Part shown: positions 29,501 to 41,500 of the stretch, piece after piece
How positions within the stretch are numbered: position 1 is the stretch's first letter
Layout: each line of letters starts with the position of its first letter
DNA from: JBMONI01 sp049324575
GTDB lineage: Bacteria > Omnitrophota > Omnitrophia > Omnitrophales > Aquincolibacteriaceae
Length of the DNA stretch: 64,000 nt
Reading direction: 5' to 3'
NCBI GenBank assembly: GCA_049324575.1
Contig: JBMONI010000017.1
Coordinates: forward strand, 1-64,000
Program-made: the position numbers and the translations under genes
The notes under the pieces: model-generated
What the model was told of the DNA's origin: nothing
The model's database searches: none
What the model saw: the letters and a program-made list of their open reading frames with translations, nothing else

Positions 29501-32500
29501 ATGGCGTTACTGCGGTCGGGATCGGCCAGGCACTTGGGGGAACGGCCGAAGACATCCGCCGCGCGGTTCTCGAGGCACAGCAAGGGATCGAGGGCCGAGC
29601 CGAACTTCGCGCGGTTTCTCCGAAAAACCCTGCCGGACCTGAGGAAGGGGCTTTTTCGAGCGAAGCAGTTTGGGGGGGATCGCTGCACGGCAGCATGCTT
29701 CCGTGGTATGCCAGGAAACGCTTAGCCAGTTTTTGGCGGAAGCGGCTGAAAAACCTTTTTCATGAGCGGGCGCCTTCGACCGTTCTCGATCTGGGCGCCG
29801 GCCAGTTTCGATTGAGCAGGCTGCTTCGCCGTCTTTTTCCGCAGGCCGCTATCGTTGCGGTCGATTCGGCGCTTGGAAATTTCCCGGTTCCCCAAGGGGT
29901 CCGATTCGAGAATGTTTCCATGGAGGCTCTCGCCGATTCGACGGACCTGTATTCGGTCGATCTTGCGGTAAGTCAGTTCGGTTTTGAGTATTCCGACATG
30001 GAAAAGACCCTGGGCGCTTTAAACCGGGTCATGAAAAACGGCGGACGAGTGCTCTTAATGATGCACAACCGGGCGTCGCTGGTCTCCCAAGAGCAGGAAT
30101 GGATCGAGGAGGAATTTTATTCTTTCTCAAGGGCCGGGGTGGTCGGCCTGCTGGCGGATCTTGCGAAAGCGGATCTTAAGGAGAGCTCAAAAATTCCAGG
30201 AGCGACGATGTCGGCTCTTCATCGGGCGGAAAGTAAGGTTTGGGATTTCATCACGGCACGCGCCAATCGCACGGTGCTCGGAGAGCGGGCGACGAATTGG
30301 TTGGGAAGCCGGATCCTTGCTTTCCTTAAAGAGGTTTTTCAGCATCATACCGCCGGGTTGGCGGGAATGCCTGATAAAAAACCGTTCGGGGTCAGCGCTG
30401 AAGCGGCCGACCTCGTCGATTATTTACAGAAGAAATTCTATATTGCCCAGAAGCAGCTCGAGGCCGCTCTGACCCCTGAAAAATTTTCCGAGCTTGTTCG
30501 GATCGCAGAGGATCATGGTTTTCGCGTTCTTCACGCGCGGCCTTCGTCTTTGATCGAAAAGAACCGATATGCCTGGTGGGTGGAACTGGAAAAAACATCC
30601 ACAGCATTCTATCGTTCCGAGCTGCGTCAGCATGTGATGACCCTCCCGGATCTTCTGGAGGAGATCGACGAACTTGTTACTGTCGGTCAGTGGGACCCTG
30701 CCGTGAACGTTTACGGCGGCTCTCAAGTTCCGGAGGACCATCCTTACCATGGTTTGGCCGAAGAGATCGGAAAGTTGTTATATGAAGCTGGCTTTTCGCA
30801 AAGGAACGGCGGCGGGCCCGGGATCATGCATGCCTCCGCGCGTGGACATTATGAGGCATGGATGAAAGATCAGATCCAGGCCGGCAAAGGGGAAACGGAG
30901 ACTCAGGCGGTCCGTCATTCCTTGATCGCTCAGGAACAGCACATCCACGGTTACTATCAGCCCCGGGGGCGCGTGGCCAGCTTTACGCATTTTGGACTCC
31001 GCAAAGCCGGGACCGAAATGAATTCACAAGGATCTATCTTCTTGCCGGGAGGGATCGGATCCCTGGATGAATTTTTTGAACGGCTTGCGAGCGGACGATC
31101 TCCTCGGCACAGTTATCCTCTCGTCGCGTGGGGGCCTTTTTATCGCGATATCGTCGAACATTATGCGACGATCCAGACGCGGGCGGGGCTCTACGATTCT
31201 CTGGGGGCACTTCATTATCTTCTTCACGAGGTGGAAACCCCTGAAGCCGCGATCCGCGAGGTCAAACGGCATAAGAGACTTCGCCCGGGCCTTTCGTCGA
31301 AAGAAGCGGAAGAAATCAAAAGAGAGCTTTCCGATCTGTGGAGGCAAATGGAAGCGCTTGAGCCTGCCACGGTGGTTATCGGCCAGCCGGCCAAGAACGG
31401 TTCGGACGGTAAAGAGGTCGAGCGTTTTGTGGAGAGCATGGCGGAAACCGGACATGCGGTCCGTGTCGCAAGCGGTGGAACCTTGTTCAAAGCCATCCAT
31501 CAGAGTCTTACAAAAAATTCCACCGAGGGATCTCATCTCCAGGCTTTGATCTTCAACCGCGACGGGCGGCCTGCCAAACGGAAGATGGTCGTGCGGATGA
31601 ATCATCGCGCGATCGTTGCTTCGCATAAGGTCGTTTATGAGATCCTTCTGACCCGGAATGCGGACGCTTATGTTTTCTTCCGGGGCGGGGGAAGGACTTT
31701 CAATAAACTTTTCAGCACCCTGGTCCAGATGTCCCGGGGCGAGATCCCGGAGCGGCCGATTATCCTCGTCGATGCTCCGGAAGCCAAACAGGAGCCTTCA
31801 AAGCGGTTCTGGGAATATTTCTTTGGTTTTATCGAAAAGCATATGGCGGAACATCAAACGCCTGAGTTTGAAAAACTCGGGCTGCCGCCGATCCGCTTTT
31901 TCAAAAAAGAAGATTTGAAATTGATCCGGTATGCTTACGGAGCGGATGAAGCGCTTGCGATGCTTGCGGAAGCGAAACGCGCGTCTGCGCCCGATGCTCC
32001 CCGAGGGGCTGGCGTCCGCAAAGGGCGCGCGGAGGTCCGGGGGGCCGGCAACGGATCGAAGATCACTATAGAAGCTCTCCAAAATCCAGCGATCCGTGCG
32101 GCAATCATGAACGAACTTGAAGCCGAGTGGCTTCCGGCCGAGATTGGATATTTGAGGCGTTTTCGTGGGGGGGTCCAGGCGGCGGGGGGAAGTTTAAAAG
32201 ATCTCCTGCTCGACCCCGGGATTCCGCGCGAACCTCATCCGGAGGTCGGGAAACGGGTGATAGGATCCCGCAATGGGTTTCAACATTTGACGCTGGCGAT
32301 CGATGCCGGGGCGAAATACTGGGTCATGAAGCGGGTGCTTCCCAAGCCGGAAGAACGCTATGCCGGAAACTATGAGAAACTGGCTTCCTTGATCGGGGCC
32401 GGCAAAGCGAATACGGCCGAAGTGCGATTGCTGCAAAAACAAGAAATTTCCGGCGAACTATTGGAGCAATTGCAGGCGTCCGGCGATTCACGTGAAAGAT

Positions 32501-35500
32501 TCTACGCATCTGGGCTCGTTCTTCCTTCGGAAATAGCGGTTCCCGAGCTTCCGTCGGTTTGGGCGGATGACGGACGGGATTTTTACGGGCTGCATAGTTT
32601 GGTCAATGAAGATATCGGGAAGGCCTATGCGGCACTTTTTGTGTTCCATATACTTGTTCGCAAAACGAATGCGCGGCTGGATAATCTGGCTTTTGTCGAC
32701 GGCGAAAACTGGAAGATCCCCGTGGGGATCGATCACCACGAAATTTTGCGGGAAAGATTCCTCCGCAAGAACGATCCGGATCTGAAAGCCTTCCGTTCCT
32801 ACTTTTTTTACCATACATTGATCCTTCCTTTATGGGACCTTCTCCGGGGAGCGGAATCGGAATGGAGCCATTTTGCCGATCGGGACGCTCCCTTGATCGC
32901 CGAACTTTTGGAGGCGGCTCCGAAGGACCCGCAAGCATCCGCGGAGCAGGGGGTACGCAAAGGGCGGCTTTTGGAAAAACTCGGTCCAGACGAATGGCGA
33001 GAGCTGATCGAGCGAACGGGGATCGGGACCGGTTTTCTGAATGCGGAGCGTTTGACCGGAGAAAAGGTCCGGTCGGCGGTCGAGGAATTCTTGACGATCG
33101 CTCCCGAGGAAGTGTCGGCCATGGTCCGCGAAGCCGGTTTTGAAGGAGCCGAGGCCGATGAATTGACCGCCGAGATCCGCGGCAATATTGAAAATCTTCC
33201 AGAGGACGTCGGAAAAGTCTGGAAAAGCCTGACCGGGAAATGGCTTTATCCGCAGGAAGGGCCTTCGCCTGCATCTGGAACTGAGAGTTTAAGAGCTGAG
33301 GTAAGAGAACAAATAGCAGTGCCGGGTGATTTTTATACTTTGCATGTGCCTTCTTCTCTGCCTGCCTATTTGGGCAAGAACTTTGGAAAGCTCAAAGGGG
33401 TGATCGAGGGACGGATCCAACCGGAACGTATCCATGGCCGTCGCGCTTATATCCGGCTTGACGCCGATGAAACGAAGCGAGAGCTCCAGGGTAAAGTCCT
33501 TGTGATCAAGGGTTTTACGGCAAAGATCCACAAGCTGATGAACGGAGAAGAGAGACCAGCCCGCCATACCGGCAAAGGCCGGGTCGCTTCGGCCGTGGTG
33601 GTCGATAAGGAAGGAACGCGGTTCAACGCGCTTGCCGTAGACGGACATATCGAAGGGGGGATCCATTTCCGGGCTGCACAAAGGGAGAATGAACTTCTCC
33701 AGGTGATTCATGAGAGCGATCCCGAGGTTTCCGTCGAACCGGCCGGGGCGATCGAATTCGACCACCCGGCACTGACTTATCGCGGGAAAAAACTTGGCGG
33801 GGTGATGATGATCATCGAAGATATCGCCGACCCGCGCTTGGGGCATCTGATCGATCGTCTGACCGCGGCTGAATTCGATCCGCAAAAGAACGATTTTGTC
33901 CGGGAAGAGGACAAGGCGATTGCCGTCCTGACCCGGGAGCTTGTTTTTCAATCAAGCCGCGCGCTTGGCGGCATGCACGAGAGCGGTATCATCCACCGTT
34001 TCTTTCATCCCGGGAATGCCGGCGTGGCGCCGTCTTCGAAGCGTGTTCAGGTTCGGGATCTCGATCTCGCGAAATACCGGAAAGATTTCACGACCCCGAT
34101 CCAGTTCACGGAATGGGCGCGGGCCGATGTCGAGTATTACTTCGACAAGCTTGAAAAACAGTTTGAGCGGAATACGGCATTGCTCGAGCGGGTCCTCGGA
34201 AAGGACTGGAAACGAAAACTTGTCCGGACTTATCTCGGGAAATGGGTCAATGAGGAAGACCTCCGCGGGTTTTGGAGCGGCGATCTGGACCCTGGACGCG
34301 TTTCGGTTCTTCTGGACAAAGCGCATCGACGCATGAGCGAAGGACTCGAATTCGGGGAGGAGGAATATCCGCTGATGTCCCGATCTTCCCACAAGAGCGA
34401 TCGGGTGAGTGAATTCTTAGTACGGGATCCTTTACCGGTGGACCGAAGCCCCGATCCTGTGAAGATCTCTTTCGATATCGCGAAACGAATGCAAATCCTT
34501 TCGGAGCAGGACCGGTATCTTGCCAACGGGGATTTTGCCGGGGTTGTGAAGCTTTACGAAGAGCGGGGCAAAACGCTTCCGGACGATGAGCGCGATCTTT
34601 ACAATCTGATTGTTTCTCTTTTAGTTGTCCGGCGGGACGCCGAAGCAAAGGGGATCTACCGGGCCCATGCCGAACGGATTAAAAAATTCGAGCGAACATT
34701 ATCCGACGGAGCCTTGCTCGAACAGGTGGACGACCGTGACGCCCTTTTCCGTCGAGTTTTCCCGTCGAGAGCAGAGCCATCCGCGATCTCGGCCGCTGAA
34801 GCCGTCAGTCGAAAGGGGGGTCCGCGCGCGGAAGTGCGCAGTGATGATAAGAGAACCGCCAAGCCTTTATCGGACGAAGAGGCCAACGCGGCGCGCACGC
34901 TTTATGATTATCACGCGACCCGTTCCGACGAAGGCCCCGCAGCGGATCATGTGACGGCTGTTCTTGCCAGCCATGATCCGGGTTATCCCGAGGAAGTCTC
35001 CTCGATCCTTCAGCAGCTCAAGGCTCGGCGGATCATGATTGCCGGGCGCGGTCTTGCCGGGAACGAAAAACCGGATGCTCTACTCCTGAAAGAATCTCTC
35101 ATGGCGCTTGATGCCCAGTGGGGACTTCGGATCTCGACCTATCCCCTCGACGGATCCTCGAATATTCATGACCAGCTTCGCGTCTTGGCGAAGATGATCC
35201 GCCAGCAAGGGGCTTTGCCGCAGCAGATCGCGTTCATCCAACTCCCCTGGAGGATGAGGCTCACCCGGGAAATCTACCAGGCCGAATGGTCAAAGATCGC
35301 CGCGGAGGAGAATTTACCGACCTGGCTGCCAAAGTTTTTCGCTTATCCGGCGGACCTTCCGTTTGCCGTCGAGACGGGGCAACAGCCCGATGCGCTTGCG
35401 CTTGAGCGGATGCACTCTGCTCTCGAAGCAACCGATCAATTGCGCGATCTCGGCAAGAGCCTTCCCCAAGAGGTGGAGGATGCGGCCGGGGTCGTCCGGC

Positions 35501-38500
35501 TTTATTTTGCGCAGGCACACACCGGGGAGTCTCGCGCGGAATTGCGTAATATCGAGATCCCCGAGATGATCCCGCAGGATATCAAAGCGCTTCTTGCGAA
35601 GCCGCCTTCTTATTTCATTGAAAGGACGCGACGTTTCGATGCGGCGGTCGTCGATCAGATCAATTCGAAACCGGAAGTCATCAAGGCCCTCAGGAATGCC
35701 GAAGTGGTGATCGGGATCCCGTTTCATAATGCACCGGAACTCATCCCGAACCTCAAAAAGATGCTTCGCAGTTTTCGATCGGCTTCTCGGCTTATTATGG
35801 ATAAAAAAGGAAAGCAGGTCCCCATGGCGGTCATTATTTGCGGGGAAGCCAACGCGAAGAAGCTTTTGGATGACGCGGGTTTTGTCCAATATTCCAAAGG
35901 GGTTTTCCGCGTCGCCAGTTTCGTAAAACCGGTCATCGATGGCGAAGAATTTCCTGAAAAACCTTCCGCGCTTCGAGCGACTGAGATCGCCTCGAGTTTC
36001 GCGCGTGGCGGACAAGGGGCGGATCTGATCACGGCCGATGCCGATCTGCGGTTCACCCACGGACCGATCAGCTCTTACAGTTTCCTGCAGAACCTTCTTT
36101 TTGATCATTTAATGACGGCGGACAAAACCCTCGTCAGCGAACCCGAGGAGGTCCAATACAAAGCGCTGAGGGCGACACGCGATTATGAATGGGATGACGG
36201 GATCTTCCATCTTTTTTCTTTTCCTTTCGCGGCGGGGGCTTACGGTTACCGGCTTGATCATGGAGGGGAATTCTCCATGCGCCGGGGATTGGTGAAAAAA
36301 CTCCTTGCGACCGAATTCTTTATTCTGGACCGGATCTACTCCAAAGAACCTCAGAATCTTATTTTCGGGTCTCGGGCTTACAAAGGCCAGCGGCCGATGG
36401 TCGCCGTCGAGCGGCGGATGCGGGTCAAGGCCCACAAAGAAGAAAAGTTCGAAAAAGTGATCGCAAAAATGATCCGCGCCATCTGGCCTCATTTTTATAT
36501 GGTGGCCCCGGTCTTGGAAACTGATCTCGGGCGTGTCCGCTCGCGGCTTACGGTCGACAAGCGCCAGAACCGGGCGCAGATCGAGAGTCAGTTGAGGCAG
36601 CTGGCCGAAGTGGTCAAGGAGTGGCTGCCTCGTGAGCGTTTTCCGGAATTACTCGAGGCGATCAAAGCCTATATGCAGGATCCCGATGAGCGCGGGATGC
36701 GAATGGAGGATTGGCTGCCTCCCGAGCTGCGCGGGCCGCTTCTTGAGGTCTTCAAAAAATACGCGCGGGCGATCGAAGATGCCTGGCCCGGTTTTTACCG
36801 GGAAGTTCTCGGGGACCGACTCGATGGGGTTGTCAGTTCGGTTCGCGGGCTCGTGCCGGACAGCCGCGCAGGCAGTCAGGATGCGGTCGTTATGAGCGAA
36901 CAGAAAGGTTTCCGGCGGCGGAACTATCAGATCGTGTTCAGTCCGGCCATGTGGGCCGAGGCGACCGTGGAATGTCTTCGCGCGTTCCAGCATACGGAAG
37001 ATCTGGACCGGAAGGTCCTTATCATGCGCGGGCTCGAGAGCCTTTTGTACCTCGGGACACTTGCTTATGCCAATGAGACGAAACACATGCTGGTCCGTGA
37101 CGCCGAGAATTATGTTGAAGAAAAGATCGCTACAGCTTTTGAAAAAGCCTTCGAACCGTATCTCCCTCGCGCCGAGCTGCGTTCGCCGGAGGAGAAGGGG
37201 ACCGCCCTTTTACACAGCCTGCGCGAAGCGGCAAGCTCGGTTCTATCCCATCTGAGAACAGGCGTCGGACTTCGGATCCGCGATCTTTCGGAGCCCGAGG
37301 CCGAGCGGCTTTTCATGTCGGTGACCGAAAAACTCGGAGTTTCGCGCGGTGAGATCAAAAAATACAGTCCGGTCCGGCTCGCGGATCGAACTCACGGAAT
37401 TGAAACAGCTTATGCCGGAGGGCCGATAGGCATCTTCCGCTTCATGCGGATCGGAGGGTTCTTCTTTGCGGAGATCCCTTGGGGGGATGAGGCGCGGGCG
37501 AAAGAGCTTGAAAGCTGGTTCCAAGAAAAGCTTGGTGAGGAGCATGAGGCGCTCAGGCCGAATTTGTTCTTTACGACAGGATCCGATTTTATGGCGGAGG
37601 GACCGGAGAACCAGCATTTTCTTCTGAGCCCTTATACCGCGACCACGGTTCTTTTAATGGCAAAACACCGCGGGAATTTCGAAGGGAAAACCTTCATTGA
37701 TATGGGGTCAGGGAACGGGATCCTGGCTCGGGTCGCTCTGCGGCTCGGGGCCGCCCGGGTCCTTCTGGTCGATCAGAGACCAGAGCATCACCGCACGGCA
37801 GAAGCCCTTCTTGAGGCGGAGGGCGTGAGGCGCGAACATTACGAGACGATCCTCGGGGATCTGGAGGACCCGGTTTTTATTCAAACTTTGAAAGAACATC
37901 CCGGCATCCGGAAAGCCGCTGCGGCCGCGATGAATCTCGGGCCTTCGTACCGACGGGCGGACCGCTATGCGCTGGAACTTCTTACGGGATTGACGAAAAT
38001 GGGGCTTTTGATCAGCGCCGGTTACAACGCTTTCGTCTCCGACCATGAGTTCATGGCGGATGCCTTCTACCGGAAAGCCGAAAGCGAAGGGTTTTCCACC
38101 GCAGCGCATGAATATTACTTTGCCTGGGCGATGGCGGCTGACGAGCAAAAAACGGCTCCCCAGTATTTGAATACCGTCAAAACGATGACCGCGGTCCGTT
38201 CGCGCGCGGAAGCCCGCAGCCATGGAAGAGAACCGATCGATCGGGCCGTGTATTCCGGGCTGGAGGCTCGCTCGGAGGAAGAAGCGGCTTTCCTTCGCCG
38301 AGCGGAGGAGGAACACGCGGAGCTCAAAGAACCGGCGCTTTTCACTTTTCTTATGCCGATGTGGCGCGAGACCGTTCGGCTCAACCCTTATGATGCGGTC
38401 CATAATCCGAATGGCGAGGATGCTCTCATTGTGAAGATCAGGCAACTCCAGCGCCTTGCGAAGCTCAATCCCAATTTTCATTGGCGGCTTGTCGCCGTGG

Positions 38501-41500
38501 ATGACGGCACGGAGGAAGCGGCTTCTGAGAAGCTTGCGCGTGTGCGGTGGGATTCTTTCCGGCGCGGAAGGGCCGAACAGGAGGGGATCCCGGGGCTTCA
38601 GGAAGATCAGGTCCGGTTCGTGACGCTTTCCAAAGAAGACAAGGACAGGATCGGCAGTAAGAAAGGCGGCGCATTGATCCTTGCTGTCCGCGAAGCGCTG
38701 AAAATGAAAGATCCTTTGCTCGCGGACGGAAAGAAGATCGTCAAACGGTATTATGGGATCACGGACACCGATACCGCGACCAATCTCATGCAAACCCCGA
38801 ATTTGTGGGCGCAGTTCAAGGATCCCAAGGTCCGACTTGCGATGGGTTCGAAGTGGATCCGGGGATCCTATGTTGTCGGGAGGACTCCGCGTGCGCATTT
38901 TGTGAGCGTGGTCTACAACCTGGCGATACGCATGATGCTTTGGCCTCTCTGGTTCATCCATGATTCCCAGGTCGGTTTTAAACTGCTTACGGAGGGTGCC
39001 GCCGCGCGGGTCGCGCTTTGGGCGGCCGATGTTCACGGTTCATGGGATACCGAGTGGACGCTGCTTGCCGCGGGAAGCGATGTCCCGTCGGGCGGGTTCG
39101 GGAGGCTCCGGTATTTTCTCCGTCTTCTTTTCACGGCTTACCAGCGGATACGGGAAGTGCCGTTCGCGTGGTTCGATTCGCCGGCCGAATCCAAATTCAA
39201 AGGGACGAAGGTCGGTCTCGAAATGCTGCGCAATATCGCCCTGAAGCAGGTTCCGGTGATGCTGGGATATTTCCCGAAACCGCTGGTCCTGAAGGATTCT
39301 GCATCCGCCGCCCGCGCGGAAGTCCGCGCCGGACCTATGCCAACCTCCGGGGTTGGTTTAGGTTCCAAAGTTATTTTGCCTGTCATTCCGGTGGCGCTTG
39401 GAGCGGCGCTTGTGATCGGAAAACAGATCCTCGAGATCTCGGCGATGAATCCTTTTGCCTACATGTTCACGATCTTTACCTTGATCAACCTTTGGATGTT
39501 CGTGATCGCCGGGGCCCAGAAACTGAACGGACTGCGCAAGGGCGAAAAGGTCGCCTGGGATCTGAGCCATGGCGCTTTGCTTGATCGCGAAGCGGATCTT
39601 CTCCGGCCTGAAGCTCCGGGGCGGCAAGTGCTCGATCCCGTTCGCAAAGGGCTTTTGGTCGTGAATTCCATGCTAAGCCATTTTGTCATGACGATCTTTT
39701 TTGCCTACGCGCTCATGACCTCGATCCAGCCGCAAGTTTTTGCGCTGATCGCGATGGTCGGGATGGGGATCAACGCCGTGATCGGAGATATCGCGTTCCA
39801 CGGGGGATGGGCCCAGGTTGCGGGGAAACTTGCGGATCCTTTCCGCCTGGCCTGCTTCCTTTCTGTTTCGGCGGGGGTCCTTGTGCTGCTGGCCGACCTC
39901 GGTATCCATAGCGGAGCGGCTGCGGGCGTGGGACTGATCGGGGCGGTCCTGGCGGGATTCGGAGCTCCTGGGATCGGGCTTGCGTTCCTGTTCGCGATCT
40001 CCGAAGTCGCGCAGAAACTGATGCAAAAGCATGTGACGCGATTTAAGGAGAAAGATCCGTCGGTCCGCGATGAAGTTTCTTTCCTGATGCTGAAGACCGG
40101 TTATTTCGGCGGGTGGATCCTGACCACAAGCACGATTTTGTTGACCGCTGCATTGATCTCCACTGGGCTCTGGACTTCCTTGCCGGTTCTCATACAAACG
40201 GCTTTGGCGGAACCTGCCAAGCTGGTTTGGGGCGGATTTTCCGGGATCTTTCTTGCGCATCCCCTGGTTTTTCTTCAATCCCTGATCTTTCCGCTTTCGT
40301 GGCTGGGCCTGTTCTATTCGTTTAAACGGGTCGCTTATCCCAATGTCATTCTGGCGCTCGGGACCCGGCCATTGTGGGCTTTTCTTTGGGCGGCTGCGTT
40401 GACCGGGGTTGTGGGCACCTGGGGTCAGCTTGCGGCGGGGCTTTTCATCTGGGCCGGCGCCTATCTCATGAAACGCGGTGCGAATGTTCGGGAACGCGGT
40501 TCTCGGACCGACATCGAATCTTTTTCAGAAAAACAAAGGCGAGCTGAATTGAGGATCGCTTTGAACGAGGGATCCGAGCGGGAAGAAAGCGCGGGATTTG
40601 CAGCGGCGGTCTCGGGTCTTCGTCTCGCGGGTTCGGAGGAGGCCGTCAAGATCCTGTATGCGATGCGCATCGAGATCGACCGGCTCCTGGGGAAGAACCA
40701 TTTTAAAAAGACAGCCTATCGATTTCATGACGAAACCGGGGTGATCCGGACAGAAAAGATCGGCGATTATCTTCGCAAGCTGAGCGTGGCGGTTAAGGAC
40801 ACCGAAGTGCTTTTCTATCTTGCGCGGCTGTTTGGGACCGGCGAAGACGGGACGCTTCTCAATCCGGAACTCGTTCAGAAAATCCATCATGCCCTTTTCC
40901 GCGTCCGGGAACCGATCCTGGTGTTTGAGTCGGGGGCGATCCGGATTACGGATGGACACAGGGAAGCGGCCCGGCAGACGATCGCGGCGGTGGTTCTCGA
41001 TCTCATGGAAAGCGTTGTGAACGCCCCGGAAACATTGGAAAAGTTCCAGCACTATGTCTATATGGGATTTTCCCGGGAGATCATCCAGGCTCTCAGCGCT
41101 TATCGGGAGGATGCCCAATACAAGGCAAAGCTAGAGGCATTACTCGATTGGATGGAAGCGATCCACGAACAGACCGGCCGCGGGCGCGCGGAGGTCCGTT
41201 TGACGGAAGAGTCCACAAAAAAGAAGATCCCATCCGAAACGGTTTTCGGTCATCGGCGAGGCCTGCCGGATGAACGGCGTGTAGGATTTGAGGCGGTCCT
41301 TGCCGAGGCTTGGCAATGGCCGGCGGTGCCGCGCGAAGATATCCGTTTTTTTGATTTTGGCGGCGGAAACGGTCTTTTTGCTTTGCGGTTCGTAAAATAC
41401 CTGACTTACCTGGGATTCAAACGGGTCACGCCCTTTGTGGCGGACTGGAACAATCCTCTTCACAACGGGACGCCTTTGGCCAAAGGATTCGAGATCAAGG

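Noticed and set aside
32398..32440. TAEVR (NTAEVRLLQ) considered as another copy of the boundary motif
   Set aside because: It lacks the first Arg and lies within kinase-like domain 1, not at a joint.
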